Notes: a model not told the origin generated them from the letters alone. DNA of 64,000 bases from Halomarina salina (GCF_023074835.1 NZ_JALLGW010000001.1:744001-808000); one strand, 5' to 3'; shown: positions 45,946-54,797, counted from the first letter of the stretch. Program-made: numbers and translations.

Positions 45946-46788
45946 ATGGCAACTAGGAACGTTTTCGGTAATGAAGTTTCGGTCGACGAACAGGGCTTCG
46001 AACAGACGGACGAGCGAGCGGTCGACGAGGACGGCTTCGAGGTGGTCGATGAGACCCCCGAGCTCCGAGCGAGCGTCCAACAGGAGATTCAGGCGAAGGT
46101 GGACGCGAACCACCCGGACGGGATGGTCACCAACGAGTACTCTCACCTGCCGCTGGCGACGGAAGAACGGATCAGAGGTCGCGAGGCGGAGTTGGAGCGG
46201 ATCAGCGCGAAGGCAACGCTGGGTCGGCAGTCAGGGCGTGAGCGGCGGACGCGAGTAGTCGTGACGAAAGTGTGTAATGGACGTGCGTCGACGCCGGATC
46301 CCAGAGCGACGCTCTCCCCCGAGGTACTGGGGACGGTGAACCGGCAGGCGGGGCGAATCGCCGAGCGGGTTGGCGGGGCGATGCGGGCGGCGCTTTCGAA
46401 GCGGATCGCCGAGCGGGTGGGGGGCAGTGTGGACGTGACCAGTGCGGTCCTCGACACGGTTGCCGAGCAGAAGGCGGCGGCAGGGTGCGTCGTGCCTATC
46501 GCGGAGGTGCCCGGTCTCGACACGTTCGAGGTGAGCGTCGAGGGCGAGTTGGTCCAGACCTGGGAAGCGTCGCACGGGGCTATCCAGCAGGTCGGGCTGT
46601 TGGCGGACGACAGCGGGCAGATCAAGCTGACCGTCTGGGAGAAAAGCGACCAGCCCTGGATCGACGAGGGCCAGCGCGTCCGGATCCGAGGGGCGGCGAA
46701 GAACTGGTACAACGGGCGGTGTAGCCTCGCGTTGACCTACGACAGCCAGGTGATCGTGCCCGAGCGCGGGCGGTGGTGGACCGGGTAG
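45946..46788 (+). CDS. OB-fold, RPA-like single-strand-binding candidate of plasmid type
   Basis: The protein is 280 aa from the ATG 45946. The acidic N-terminal half has no recognised domain. The C-terminal ~90 residues (ELVQTWEASHGAIQQVGLLA, then DDSGQIKLTVWEKSDQPW, GQRVRIRGAAKNWYNGRCSL) have the strand pattern of an OB fold like archaeal RPA/SSB. It could bind ssDNA during plasmid replication or transfer; inferred from fold and context. Confidence 0.65.
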   Translation: MATRNVFGNEVSVDEQGFEQTDERAVDEDGFEVVDETPELRASVQQEIQAKVDANHPDGMVTNEYSHLPLATEERIRGREAELERISAKATLGRQSGRERRTRVVVTKVCNGRASTPDPRATLSPEVLGTVNRQAGRIAERVGGAMRAALSKRIAERVGGSVDVTSAVLDTVAEQKAAAGCVVPIAEVPGLDTFEVSVEGELVQTWEASHGAIQQVGLLADDSGQIKLTVWEKSDQPWIDEGQRVRIRGAAKNWYNGRCSLALTYDSQVIVPERGRWWTG

Positions 46789-46807
46789 GCGCGTCGGTTC
46801 TGGGTTT

Positions 46808-47791
46808 TTATTGGTGGCCGGTCCACGCCACCCCGCCTCCCCACCCTCCGCTCCGTGCTCGCTCCCGACGGTCGCTGCGCGCGCAGCCACGACCGTACCG
46901 CCCAGGCGTCGGTGTGGCCGCGGTCGCCCCGATGCCGAGCGGTGACACGCCGCCTCCGTCGCGCTCACCCGCTCGTGCCGGTCGCCGCGTCGACCGGGAA
47001 CGCCGTGGTGCTGGGCCTGTCGCTCGCACCGAACTGCGTCCCTGCAACCCGAACCCGTGTTCGTTCTCCGGGGGTAACGGCCGGGACGTAGAGCCGCTCG
47101 CCGCCGTCCGTGTACGCGCTGTACAGCCATCTTCGGTGTGTGTCGCGGATTCCTCGACGGCGACGACACACTCCTCGCCGGGGGTCAACGGATACTGACG
47201 GCGCTGCCACCACTCGCGAGCCGTTCCGAGTGTTGCGACCGCCAGACTGCTACCGATGGCCACACCGATACCGAGCCACCACAGCCCGACGAGCCAGAGA
47301 CAAAGGGGAAGGACGCCGAGCGCGACCACCGGTACCATTGGTCGGAGTAGGCGGCGCATCCGACCCGCGAGGTAATACGCCCACGCGAGCATCCCGGCCA
47401 GCAACAGCGGCCACTCGTACTCGCCGATGGTCAACCCGAGGACGAACGGACCACCGTAGAAGGCGAGCTGCCTGCGTGTGGGGGTGACGACTCTGCGCTG
47501 CACGTCCGTTCGAAGCGTGTGACGCAGCCAGTGGCGTTCCCGTTCGAGACGGGCTTGCAGGTCTTCGACCGTCACCGGATCCGGGGACCCGGAACGGATC
47601 GGGTCGGGCGGCGCGGTCAGTCCGAAGAGGTCGGGACCTCGCCAGAGCAACCACGCTCTCGCCTCGTCGTGGAGTCGGTACAGGATGAAGCTGAGTATCA
47701 GTGCCCCAATCACCGCCGCAACCAGTCCTACAGGATGGATCTCCTGCAGGCCGTCGACGGCAGGAACCGAGACGCTTGGTCCGTGTGGCAT
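46808..47791 (-). CDS. Membrane protein with a probable frameshift near its 3' end
   Basis: From the ATG 47791, residues 1-220 look real: three or four membrane helices (LVAAVIGALILSFILY, PFVLGLTIGEYEW, VVALGVLPLCLWLVGLWWLG) and then PLTPGEECVVAVEESATHTED. After that the frame turns into Arg/Pro/Ser-rich shadow. The neighbouring frame reads LYSAYTDGGERLYVPAVTPG and onward to a stop at 46965, a far better continuation. One base seems lost near 47128 (GG|CTG). Function unknown. Confidence 0.6.
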   Translation of the reverse strand: MPHGPSVSVPAVDGLQEIHPVGLVAAVIGALILSFILYRLHDEARAWLLWRGPDLFGLTAPPDPIRSGSPDPVTVEDLQARLERERHWLRHTLRTDVQRRVVTPTRRQLAFYGGPFVLGLTIGEYEWPLLLAGMLAWAYYLAGRMRRLLRPMVPVVALGVLPLCLWLVGLWWLGIGVAIGSSLAVATLGTAREWWQRRQYPLTPGEECVVAVEESATHTEDGCTARTRTAASGSTSRPLPPENEHGFGLQGRSSVRATGPAPRRSRSTRRPARAGERDGGGVSPLGIGATAATPTPGRYGRGCARSDRRERARSGGWGGGVAWTGHQ

Positions 47792-47902
47792 ACGATACCA
47801 TCTGACTCGGACAGAATAGTTCCTTCGCCGTTCGGAACGAATGGAATCATGGGGGCCGCGCTGCAGTCGGGTTATCCGCGCCTGCAGGGGCGAGGCGTTC
47901 CA

Positions 47903-48241
47903 ATGACGACCCACCCACTCGACCGACTCTCGACGACCGCGCGTATTCTGAAACGCGCCCAGTACGAGGCGTTCGCGTTCTCACTGCTCGCCGACGGGGA
48001 CGTTCTCGTCCGCAACGAGAGCTACGCCAATCCGAGCGACCACGAGTACCGCGTTCGGGTTCGTGACGGCCTGCCTGTCGCGTGTCCCTGCCCGGCCGAC
48101 GAACGGTACGAGCACGCCTGCAAACACCGCGTTGCGTTGGCGGTACGGCGTCCGGTTCTCGACACCGCACGTGCCGCCCGAGCCGTCACTGACGCGGACA
48201 GGGCCGCGGCTGGTCTCTTAAGTCGGCGATCGACTCGCTGA
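47903..48241 (+). CDS. Small SWIM zinc-finger protein (112 aa)
   Basis: The core CPCPADERYEHACKHRVAL fits the SWIM motif CxCxnCxH. YEAFAFSLLADGDVLVRNES precedes it. SWIM domains bind DNA or protein in transposon- and plasmid-related factors. The ATG at 47903 is preferred; an in-frame Met at 47849 exists. It overlaps no neighbour and lies before the TFB gene. Confidence 0.75.
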   Translation: MTTHPLDRLSTTARILKRAQYEAFAFSLLADGDVLVRNESYANPSDHEYRVRVRDGLPVACPCPADERYEHACKHRVALAVRRPVLDTARAARAVTDADRAAAGLLSRRSTR

Positions 48242-48261
48242 CTACCCTCTCCTGCACCGCC

Positions 48262-48298
48262 GTCGGTTGTTCTTCCCCCCCGAGGGGTGCGGGGCGTC
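48262..48298 (+). promoter_or_regulatory. Shared upstream hairpin, copy 2 (before the TFB gene)
   Basis: GGTTGTTCTTCCCCC and CGAGGGGTGCGGGGCGT end two bases before the start at 48300. It has the same TTGTTCT lead and GAGGGGTGC centre as the copy at 54941. Confidence 0.5.
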
Positions 48299-48299
48299 G

Positions 48300-49268
48300 A
48301 TGAGTGTCCCGAGATCGACCATGCGACACCGAGCTATCTACGATACCGGCTTCGACGAGGACGAACAGAGTGGGTCAACCGCTGAGACGTGCCCGGAGTG
48401 CGACGGGGTGGTCCGAACGAACAGTCGAGAGACGGTCTGTGAGGACTGTGGGCTGATCATCGACGAGCAGGTGATCGATCACGGGCCGGAGTGGCGAACG
48501 TTCGACGACGATGGCACTCGTGACCGTGTGCGGACGGGCGCACCACTCACCGAACGCCGTCACGACCGGGGGCTCTCGACCGAGATCGGGAGGAAGCGTG
48601 ACGGGCGGGGTAACACGCTCTCAGGACGGAAGCGTCGGCAGCTCTCCCGGCTCAGACGCGAACACGGCCGCGCCCAGCAAGCCTCGACGGCCGAGCGCAA
48701 CCTCGCACACGGACTGGGGGAGGTTCGACGGATCGCGGGGACGATGGACCTCACCGATTCGGTAGTCGAGCAGGCATGTGCCCTGTTCCGACGGGCGCAG
48801 GGTGAGGACCTGTTGGTCGGTCGCTCGGTCGAGGCGATGGCGGCGGCGTGTGTGTACGCGACCTGTCGGTGTAACGGCCTTCCGCGGTCCCGTGGGGAGG
48901 TCGCAAACCAGGCCCGTGTCGCACGGTCCAGGGTCGTCGCGGCGTACAAGACGCTGAACCAAACGTTGCCGTTGCCGGCCGCACCGGTCCCCCCAGCGGC
49001 TTACGTCCCGTCGGTGGCCTCGACGGTCGGCCTCTCGGCGGGCACCGAACGGCTGGGGACGTTCATCGCCGAGCAGGCCCACGAGCGAGGGCTCTCGAAC
49101 GGGAAACACCCCGCAGGCGTCGCGGCGGGGGCGCTCTACCTGGCCGCGGAAGAGCGCGTCGAAGGAGTGACCCAACAGGCGCTCGCCGAGGCGGCGGACG
49201 TGACGGCGCTGACCGTCCGCTCACGATGGGTGGCACTCAGCAAGACCATCGATTGTGACGTGGTCTGA
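48300..49268 (+). CDS. tfb: Transcription initiation factor IIB (TFB), additional copy
   Basis: The protein is 322 aa; the start may also be the Met at 48321. The N-terminal zinc ribbon is CPECDGVVRTNSRETVCEDCG. The B-finger region HGPEWRTFDDDGTRDRVRTG follows, then two cyclin folds (AAACVYATCRCNGLPRSRGE; AAGALYLAAEERVEGVTQQ). Haloarchaea carry several TFBs with different promoter preferences; this plasmid-type copy may serve the element's own genes. Confidence 0.92.
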   Translation: MSVPRSTMRHRAIYDTGFDEDEQSGSTAETCPECDGVVRTNSRETVCEDCGLIIDEQVIDHGPEWRTFDDDGTRDRVRTGAPLTERRHDRGLSTEIGRKRDGRGNTLSGRKRRQLSRLRREHGRAQQASTAERNLAHGLGEVRRIAGTMDLTDSVVEQACALFRRAQGEDLLVGRSVEAMAAACVYATCRCNGLPRSRGEVANQARVARSRVVAAYKTLNQTLPLPAAPVPPAAYVPSVASTVGLSAGTERLGTFIAEQAHERGLSNGKHPAGVAAGALYLAAEERVEGVTQQALAEAADVTALTVRSRWVALSKTIDCDVV

Positions 49269-49391
49269 GCTATCGAAGAACGGACTTACCGGCTGAAAAG
49301 TGAGCTGCCCGCTCAGATCCGTCTTCGTCTACTAGACGTTGCGACGCGCTCAATGTATGAGCGTGAGCGAGAGAGATCAGCCACTGGAATG

Positions 49392-49429
49392 GATTGCCGG
49401 TACTGATTGACAGAGAGCGTGAATCTAAC
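49392..49429. repeat. Intergenic repeat family R, copy 1
   Basis: GATTGCCGGTACTGATTGAC followed by AGAGAGCGTGAATCTAACC. It lies in the 244-bp gap after tfb, which holds no gene. Related copies are at 50272, 50921 and 51690. Confidence 0.5.
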
Positions 49430-49512
49430 CGGAGTACCGGTGCAGTATCCCTCCGGGACTTTTCACATCAGACTGTCACGCCAGTGTTTCTCATCTCGAT
49501 TACTTGACCCTC

Positions 49513-49830
49513 TTAAACCAATGGGTCAACGTCGGTGATGTGTGCGCCTCGTGAGACCGTCTGGGCCGTCGTATCGAATGAAACGATATCCTCGTCGGCA
49601 AGCTTCGGAAGGTCACGATGCATCAGTGCGACCTCCATCTGCTCGTAGTCCGTTTCGTCAGCCATTGACGACGTATCGACCATTCGAGTCGCGACTTCAC
49701 TGGCGAGGAGTTCGAGTTCGTATTCGCTGTCGTCTTCTGAGAGAATATCGACGATCACCCGTCGTCGCTCAGTCGTCACGGCCTCGAAAGCAGCATTTTT
49801 GGAGATCCCCCCCGGTTCGTACTCACGCAT
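49513..49830 (-). CDS. Small winged-helix-like haloarchaeal regulator (105 aa)
   Basis: FEAVTTERRRVIVDILSEDD looks like the first helices of a winged-helix domain, and LELLASEVATRMVDTS and VALMHRDLPKLADEDIVSFD give the recognition helix and wing. Proteins of this kind (short HTH domains next to HalOD1 proteins) are common haloarchaeal regulators. It diverges from the HalOD1-like gene, sharing a ~100-bp promoter region. Confidence 0.7.
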   Translation of the reverse strand: MREYEPGGISKNAAFEAVTTERRRVIVDILSEDDSEYELELLASEVATRMVDTSSMADETDYEQMEVALMHRDLPKLADEDIVSFDTTAQTVSRGAHITDVDPLV

Positions 49831-49934
49831 ACTGATACTAACTGACGTATCACAACACGCTAATTGTTTCGGTCAGAGTTCTCCCCGAAATATATTACTC
49901 ACTGGAATCCAGAGCAATCACGTGAGCGAATAGT

Positions 49935-50246
49935 ATGGATGAAGCTGCTCCAGGTCAGACCGGGTCGGCTGAGCACTACACATACGATATTGGTCCAGAA
50001 GATCCGATGAGTGCAGCCATCGTCTATGCGGCTGCTGATGCCCTCGATTGTGATCCATTAGCGATGCCCGAGTTGCTGTACGATGCCGTCAATGTGGATG
50101 CTCTTGATGCAATGTACCCTCGTGACGGTCACAAGCACTCCGATAATCCGTCGGTCTCGTTTCGTTACTGTGATCTCTCGGTTACCGTTGATGGTGACAC
50201 AGTCGTATTGGATGCGACGACTATTGTCGACCAATCTGATGGCTAG
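49935..50246 (+). CDS. HalOD1-type output-domain protein (103 aa)
   Basis: AAIVYAAADALDCDPLAMPELLYDAVNVDALDAM and the C-terminal SVSFRYCDLSVTVDGDTVVLD match the layout of the haloarchaeal output domain HalOD1, here standing alone. Such domains act downstream of bat-type sensors and response regulators. It diverges from the winged-helix gene. Confidence 0.72.
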   Translation: MDEAAPGQTGSAEHYTYDIGPEDPMSAAIVYAAADALDCDPLAMPELLYDAVNVDALDAMYPRDGHKHSDNPSVSFRYCDLSVTVDGDTVVLDATTIVDQSDG

Positions 50247-50271
50247 TCGCTGCTGTGTATCGAACTGCGTC

Positions 50272-50310
50272 GATTGCCGGGAATGATGAGCTGAGAGCGT
50301 GCGTGTATCA
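50272..50310. repeat. Intergenic repeat family R, copy 2
   Basis: GATTGCCGGGAATGATGAGC then TGAGAGCGTGCGTGTATC. It is a diverged copy, 25 bp after the HalOD1-like stop. Confidence 0.4.
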
Positions 50311-50358
50311 CTGACGACCTCGATGTGACTCGGTTTCTCGCCCAGTCGTATTCTCTAT

Positions 50359-50841
50359 TCAGCTATCGAAGGGCCCCGAAGCATTCGTGGTCGTACTCAC
50401 CCACGAGAAGTCACCCGCTTCGTCCACGATACCTTGGACGTAATTGTAGTAGTCACGGTCGTCGGGAACGGGTGAGAGCGGAACTCGACCCCCATTTTCC
50501 GGAGCGGTCCCGTCGATAGTGAACTCGACGAGATAGACCACCGGTTCGGTGAACACGGCTTCAAACGTTTGGGTCTCTCCGGGAGCGACAGATGCGGATG
50601 CTCGAAGATTCCGTTGTGTCTTCGGAATCGTAACGTCTCCGCGAACATCGTATCCCTCTCCGGTTGTCACAGGCTCAGCACCCACGGCACTAACAGCGAC
50701 GCTGATGATGTGTGGAAGCTCGTGGTGATTCTCGAATCGCAGGGTACCAGCTGGAATGCTCTCGCCACGAATCCGACTACATCCAGCGAAACTCACTGCA
50801 CTCGCAGTACCAAGGGCGGTAAGGAGGGCACGCCGATTCAT
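50359..50841 (-). CDS. Secreted lipoprotein of unknown function (160 aa)
   Basis: The N-terminus MNRRALLTALGTASAVSFAGC has an RR pair and a lipobox FAGC with Cys21, so it is probably a Tat-exported lipoprotein. The rest is beta-rich, e.g. GTLRFENHHELPHIISV and ETQTFEAVFTEPVVYLVEF, like a small beta sandwich that would face outward. No known family. Base use is more AT-rich than its neighbours. Confidence 0.75.
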   Translation of the reverse strand: MNRRALLTALGTASAVSFAGCSRIRGESIPAGTLRFENHHELPHIISVAVSAVGAEPVTTGEGYDVRGDVTIPKTQRNLRASASVAPGETQTFEAVFTEPVVYLVEFTIDGTAPENGGRVPLSPVPDDRDYYNYVQGIVDEAGDFSWVSTTTNASGPFDS

Positions 50842-50920
50842 ACGAATGTATTATTGCTTCCACATATGTATGTTCGGCCACAGAATATGTACTGAGACAC
50901 TCACGGCACGTGTCGCTCAC

Positions 50921-50960
50921 TCTGCGCTATCGAGAGACACAGAGCGTGAGTCTATCGAGG
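50921..50960. repeat. Intergenic repeat family R, copy 3
   Basis: A partial copy that keeps the AGAGCGTGAGTCTATC core after CTATCGAGAGACAC. The rest of 50842-51260 holds no gene. Confidence 0.4.
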
Positions 50961-51269
50961 TGACTGTCGTCGACGTATGTAATCCCCACAAAGGATACCC
51001 CTACTGACCAGAACCATGAGGAACCGCCGTCAACCATGGATGAATAGTTGTGCAGTTACACCGGTCGTACAAACCGTACACACGGATTTTGAGGACGGTT
51101 TACAGCTACCTGTGGATGCCCGACTCTGTCGACACTTCCTCGGAAGACGTGACTGTCAGAAGTATATTTGAAACACACACTACTGAAATTTTGTTTATTT
51201 AATATTTGAGACTGTGTACTATTCTGTTACTTTTATCAGCCCGTTCGTGGAGGGCGCAGTGTGGGACGA

Positions 51270-51524
51270 ATGCGAACGCTGCTTCCGTGGTGGCTTGGCG
51301 CGCGGTGGATGGACCGGCAGGTTGACGCGCTGTACGAGGCGGTCGTCGACGGCGCACAGGAGAGCGAGGCAGCCGTCGAGCGATTGGGTGACCTCGCAGC
51401 CGACGGGAACGAACTGGCGGCGGCGGCGCTGCGCGAGATAACTCGCTCGCTGGACGCACCGCTGGACGCCCGCGTGCTGGCGAAGCAGACGCTCGCAGCC
51501 ACGGGACACGTTCACTCGGCCTGA
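51270..51524 (+). CDS. Small helical protein of unknown function (84 aa)
   Basis: The sequence MRTLLPWWLGARWMDRQVDA continues as a regular helical repeat (AAVERLGDLAADGNELAAAALREITRSL). A GTG at 51261 is an alternative start. GC-rich codon use marks it as coding although it has no known relatives. Confidence 0.5.
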   Translation: MRTLLPWWLGARWMDRQVDALYEAVVDGAQESEAAVERLGDLAADGNELAAAALREITRSLDAPLDARVLAKQTLAATGHVHSA

Positions 51525-51689
51525 AGACAGTTACAACCGCAGTACGCGGTGGGTCGGGTCCTCGGCGGCTGGTTCGAAGCCCAGTTCCGCGACGATGGCC
51601 TCCATCGTCGAGGGGACGCTAGCGGTCGTACGTACCACGTCGGCTCCGGCCGCTCGTTGGCGACGACGACTAAGAACGCGTGCTGCGTT

Positions 51690-51727
51690 GATTGCCGGTT
51701 TTGATAGACGCAGAGCGTGAGTCTAAC
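51690..51727. repeat. Intergenic repeat family R, copy 4
   Basis: GATTGCCGGTTTTGATAGAC then GCAGAGCGTGAGTCTAACA, closely matching copy 1 and lying after the small membrane gene's stop (51749). Confidence 0.5.
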
Positions 51728-51748
51728 ACTCTTCACACTCAGCGCGAG

Positions 51749-52039
51749 TCAGAAGGCGGTTCCGAGCACGAAGAACCCGCCGAAGCAGATGGTAGCGACG
51801 ACGAGTGTTCCGACGAAGAGTATCACGTCGTCACGACCGGTTGCATGTCGGCGTATTCGGCGTCGACTAACTGGTGCGAGTGCCACTGCTGCTCCGAGTA
51901 GCCCGAGACCACCAATCGCTGGAAGGACTGCCGTGAACACTCCCGCAGCGGCGTGGAGAGCGGCGATACCAAGCAACCCGAGTGCGAGGGTCAGGTCGAG
52001 GGCGCTTCCCGTGTACCGGGCGACGGAGGCGACTGCCAT
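51749..52039 (-). CDS. Small membrane protein (96 aa), unknown function
   Basis: Four hydrophobic segments: TLALGLLGIAALHAAAGVF, VLPAIGGLGLLGAAVAL, then after an Arg/His-rich loop, VILFVGTLVVATICFGGFF. The start is taken at the inner Met (52039); an outer Met at 52072 is possible. No known family. Confidence 0.6.
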   Translation of the reverse strand: MAVASVARYTGSALDLTLALGLLGIAALHAAAGVFTAVLPAIGGLGLLGAAVALAPVSRRRIRRHATGRDDVILFVGTLVVATICFGGFFVLGTAF

Positions 52040-52073
52040 ATCAACGCGTAGATACCCTGCTGGTAAATTCATT

Positions 52074-52178
52074 ATGACTGACCTGCCTGTCGATGTGGAC
52101 CCCGCTGTCAGACTCGCGGCACAAGTCTATCAGCTGAATCTGGTGAATTCTGATGAAAGAAAGATGGCTCTCAGGTGA
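52074..52178 (+). CDS. Possible 34-aa protein
   Basis: ATG 52074 opens MTDLPVDVDPAVRLAAQVYQ and runs to a stop at 52178. The composition is haloarchaeal-like and acidic, but it is very short and has no recognised relatives. Confidence 0.3.
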   Translation: MTDLPVDVDPAVRLAAQVYQLNLVNSDERKMALR

Positions 52179-52192
52179 TGCAGCGCCTACGT

Positions 52193-53566
52193 CTACACTT
52201 GATAGACGTACGCGTCGTCCCCGAGATCGTCGGGATAATCTCCCACGGCCCACCCGATACCAGTCGTTTCGATGTAGTAGTACTTCTCGCCCTGATACTC
52301 CCAGTAGGAACCTGTCATGGAGTCGTCACCGAGGATGCCAACACCCATGTGTCCCGGTGGCTGGATGAGGACTGTATCGTAGCCGAACGGTTCGAGCTGC
52401 AGTAGCGACGCGAGGAGCACCGACGTGTCCTCACAGTCCCCACCACAGTCACCCATCACCTCGGCGATGTACTTCGTGTAGTCGTCGTACCCCGTCGACA
52501 CGTCGTCGGGGACGTACGGGATGTGCTGGATGACATCGATAGCGAAGTTCGCAATTGACACGTCGCTTTCGAGTCCCAACGCTCGCGCGTCCTCCGTGAA
52601 CAGATTGCCGAAGAACGAGGCGAAGCCGCTGTTCATCTCGTAGGTGACGAACTCCGAGCGTGAGCGGCTGTGACTGCGCTTTCGAGCGGCCAGGTAAGCA
52701 TGCTTGTACAGGTAATAGCTCGTCGTGAACTGCTGTCCCTGCGAGCGACCACTGAGTTTGACGCTGATCGCCCCCTCTTTGACGAGCAGTTCGTGATTCT
52801 CACTCTCGCTATCTGAAAGGGCCTGCAACGCCGCTGGCTGAGCCGTTCGTCGAAGCTGGCCGTTCGATTCCTTCTCGATGAAATCTGTCTGATGAATCGT
52901 TACCACTTCCGAGCTATCGACCTCTTCGAGTGCTCGTCCTTCGGGGAGCAAGAGGACGAACAGCTGGAATCGGGTCTCGGTTGGGAGACTCGACACATCG
53001 AGATCGACACTCGATCGAGTGTCGGCGTTGCGATAGGTGATCGGGTCCCCTCGGCCCACAACGTCGAGCATGTCTCCGTCCTCGTTGATCGCAAACACCG
53101 TGGATTCCAACCCGCTGAACTGGCTCAGATTCGGGTCTGCACCTGTGAGAATCATCCCAAGACGTTCCGAGGAGTACTCCTCGATATGAGAGATGTTAAA
53201 GTCGCCCTCTACGGTGATCGTGTTCGTCGGTGGCGCAGGAGTCGGTGTTCGGGTAGTTATAGCGGTCGGTGTCGGCGTTGCCATTGGAGTCGGCGTCGGC
53301 GTCGGTGTCGCTGTCCGGGTGACGGGCGTCGTGGTTCGCTTGCCTGGCTCGCCAGCGAGATCCGACCGCTCTTGGACTGACCCGTCTTTCGGCGCGTAGT
53401 CTTTCGAGTCGATAACTCCATCCCCATCACTGTCTTTGATCGCTGGTTCTTGCTGTGCATCCTCTTCGCCGAGGCAGCCAGCGAGTGTCATCGTGGCCGT
53501 ACCCCCGGCGGCGAGGAGCAATCGCCGCCTCCGAACTGACTCAACCGTATCCTTCGAATTGTCCAT
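52193..53566 (-). CDS. Surface lipoprotein with a transglutaminase-like domain
   Basis: The protein is 457 aa with a Tat motif (RRRRLLLA) and lipobox LAGC. A calcium-binding-like DSDGDGVIDSKD motif lies near residue 46, then a Thr/Pro linker (TATPTPTPTPM). The C-terminal half carries GDCGGDCEDTSVLLASLL (nucleophile Cys) and GHMGVGI (His), the core of archaeal transglutaminase-like cysteine proteases/ligases. It may cut or cross-link surface proteins; inferred. Confidence 0.82.
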   Translation of the reverse strand: MDNSKDTVESVRRRRLLLAAGGTATMTLAGCLGEEDAQQEPAIKDSDGDGVIDSKDYAPKDGSVQERSDLAGEPGKRTTTPVTRTATPTPTPTPMATPTPTAITTRTPTPAPPTNTITVEGDFNISHIEEYSSERLGMILTGADPNLSQFSGLESTVFAINEDGDMLDVVGRGDPITYRNADTRSSVDLDVSSLPTETRFQLFVLLLPEGRALEEVDSSEVVTIHQTDFIEKESNGQLRRTAQPAALQALSDSESENHELLVKEGAISVKLSGRSQGQQFTTSYYLYKHAYLAARKRSHSRSRSEFVTYEMNSGFASFFGNLFTEDARALGLESDVSIANFAIDVIQHIPYVPDDVSTGYDDYTKYIAEVMGDCGGDCEDTSVLLASLLQLEPFGYDTVLIQPPGHMGVGILGDDSMTGSYWEYQGEKYYYIETTGIGWAVGDYPDDLGDDAYVYQV

Positions 53567-53756
53567 ACAGTTTCGCAGAATTACATATTGATAAACTTAT
53601 CCGATTTTCATACACTCACAAAAATGGTGCATTCCGTCCTCCGTCAGAAACGGTGAATGTGAATCGAACGCACACAACCGAGAGCCAACACGACCGATAT
53701 TCGTCGGTACCACCTCGCCTCGAATCGTCACTGTTCCGTGGCTTTTGACACGGCAT

Positions 53757-53786
53757 GTTTGTTCTCGCCAGCATGGGTGCTGGCGG
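53757..53786 (+). promoter_or_regulatory. Shared upstream hairpin, copy 3 (before the 167-aa gene)
   Basis: TTTGTTCT leads into the perfect stem CGCCAGCA/TGCTGGCG with loop TGGG, 27 bp before the ATG at 53814. The stem sequence differs from the other copies but stays paired. Confidence 0.55.
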
Positions 53787-53813
53787 ACCTGAACCCGTCA
53801 GCGGACGACCAAG

Positions 53814-54317
53814 ATGCACCAACTGATCTACGCACTCGTGGAGGCATCGACTGCAAGCGACGCGCTGGCCCGCGCGCACAGTGTCTTTGATGGGCTGACT
53901 GGGCCCGACTTGCAGATCGCACCGGTATTCGACTACTACGTGACGTTCGACGACGACTCCTCGACGGTCGCTGGCCCTGCGCGGTGGGGCGACCTCCCGA
54001 CCGTCGTTCGTGCTGACTCCCCTGCCGGCCGGCGACTCATCGACCGCGGGTGGGCAGCGACCGAACGTGAGTTCCAGCGTGACCTCGCCCGTGCTCGAGA
54101 CACACTCGACCGACTCTCGGATGCAGATGTGATGCGTGACGTCGAACTCGCCCGCTATACCTGTCGACGTCTCGGTGCGCGTCGTGGCCCACCGATCTCC
54201 CTCTACGATGGGTCGGGGCAGGGGGTTCGGGACCGCGAAACGCTCGATCGGCTGCTGGCTCGAGAACGCGACGCCGATTTGTTCCTGTGGGTCGTCCCTG
54301 CGGACGTTCACTACTGA
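53814..54317 (+). CDS. Plasmid-type protein of unknown function (167 aa)
   Basis: MHQLIYALVEASTASDALARAHSVFDGL opens an alpha/beta protein with YYVTFDDDSSTVAGPARWGD and a helical middle (ERDLARARDTLDRLSD). No motif or membrane segment. It stands first of a plus-strand run with the next two genes and carries a shared hairpin upstream. Confidence 0.7.
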   Translation: MHQLIYALVEASTASDALARAHSVFDGLTGPDLQIAPVFDYYVTFDDDSSTVAGPARWGDLPTVVRADSPAGRRLIDRGWAATEREFQRDLARARDTLDRLSDADVMRDVELARYTCRRLGARRGPPISLYDGSGQGVRDRETLDRLLARERDADLFLWVVPADVHY

Positions 54318-54479
54318 CGGCGAGGGCGAGTGGCCACTTTCCCGACGCCGAAAGTCCCTTCTGACCGACGGGAGAGTGCTACCAGACAGGTTCACAGGTA
54401 GTAACCAGTGAAAGCATGACTCGTCGGTGACCCGCCTTGTGGTCGGTCTGTACGCGCCCGGAGCGCCGGAGGCGCGATA

Positions 54480-54797
54480 ATGTCAGACGATTCTGAAATT
54501 GAGGTTCGATTCCAAGCAGCGTTCGACGCGAACGGCGCGCTCGAAGTGACCGAGACGAGCGTCGAGACGTCACTAGCGGATTTCGGCGCGGCCGTCGACT
54601 ATCGCGAGCGCGACACGCGGCGTGCTAAGCCCGCAGCCAGCGAGTTCGGTGTCGATGACCGCTCGAAGATTGACCAGCGTGGCGACCGAGGAAGCGAGCA
54701 GTCGCGGCTGATCGCCCAGACAGATGCGACGCAACGAGCGCTGGACGGCACCTCGGCACGACATCCAAATCTGTACGAACAGCCGCCCTCGGAGTGA
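54480..54797 (+). CDS. Small hypothetical protein (105 aa)
   Basis: MSDDSEIEVRFQAAFDANGA starts an acidic then Arg-rich, mostly disordered protein. No known family. It lies in the plus-strand run between the 167-aa and the DUF932-like genes. A GC-rich palindrome (CGCGCC...GGCGCG) sits just before the ATG. Confidence 0.5.
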   Translation: MSDDSEIEVRFQAAFDANGALEVTETSVETSLADFGAAVDYRERDTRRAKPAASEFGVDDRSKIDQRGDRGSEQSRLIAQTDATQRALDGTSARHPNLYEQPPSE

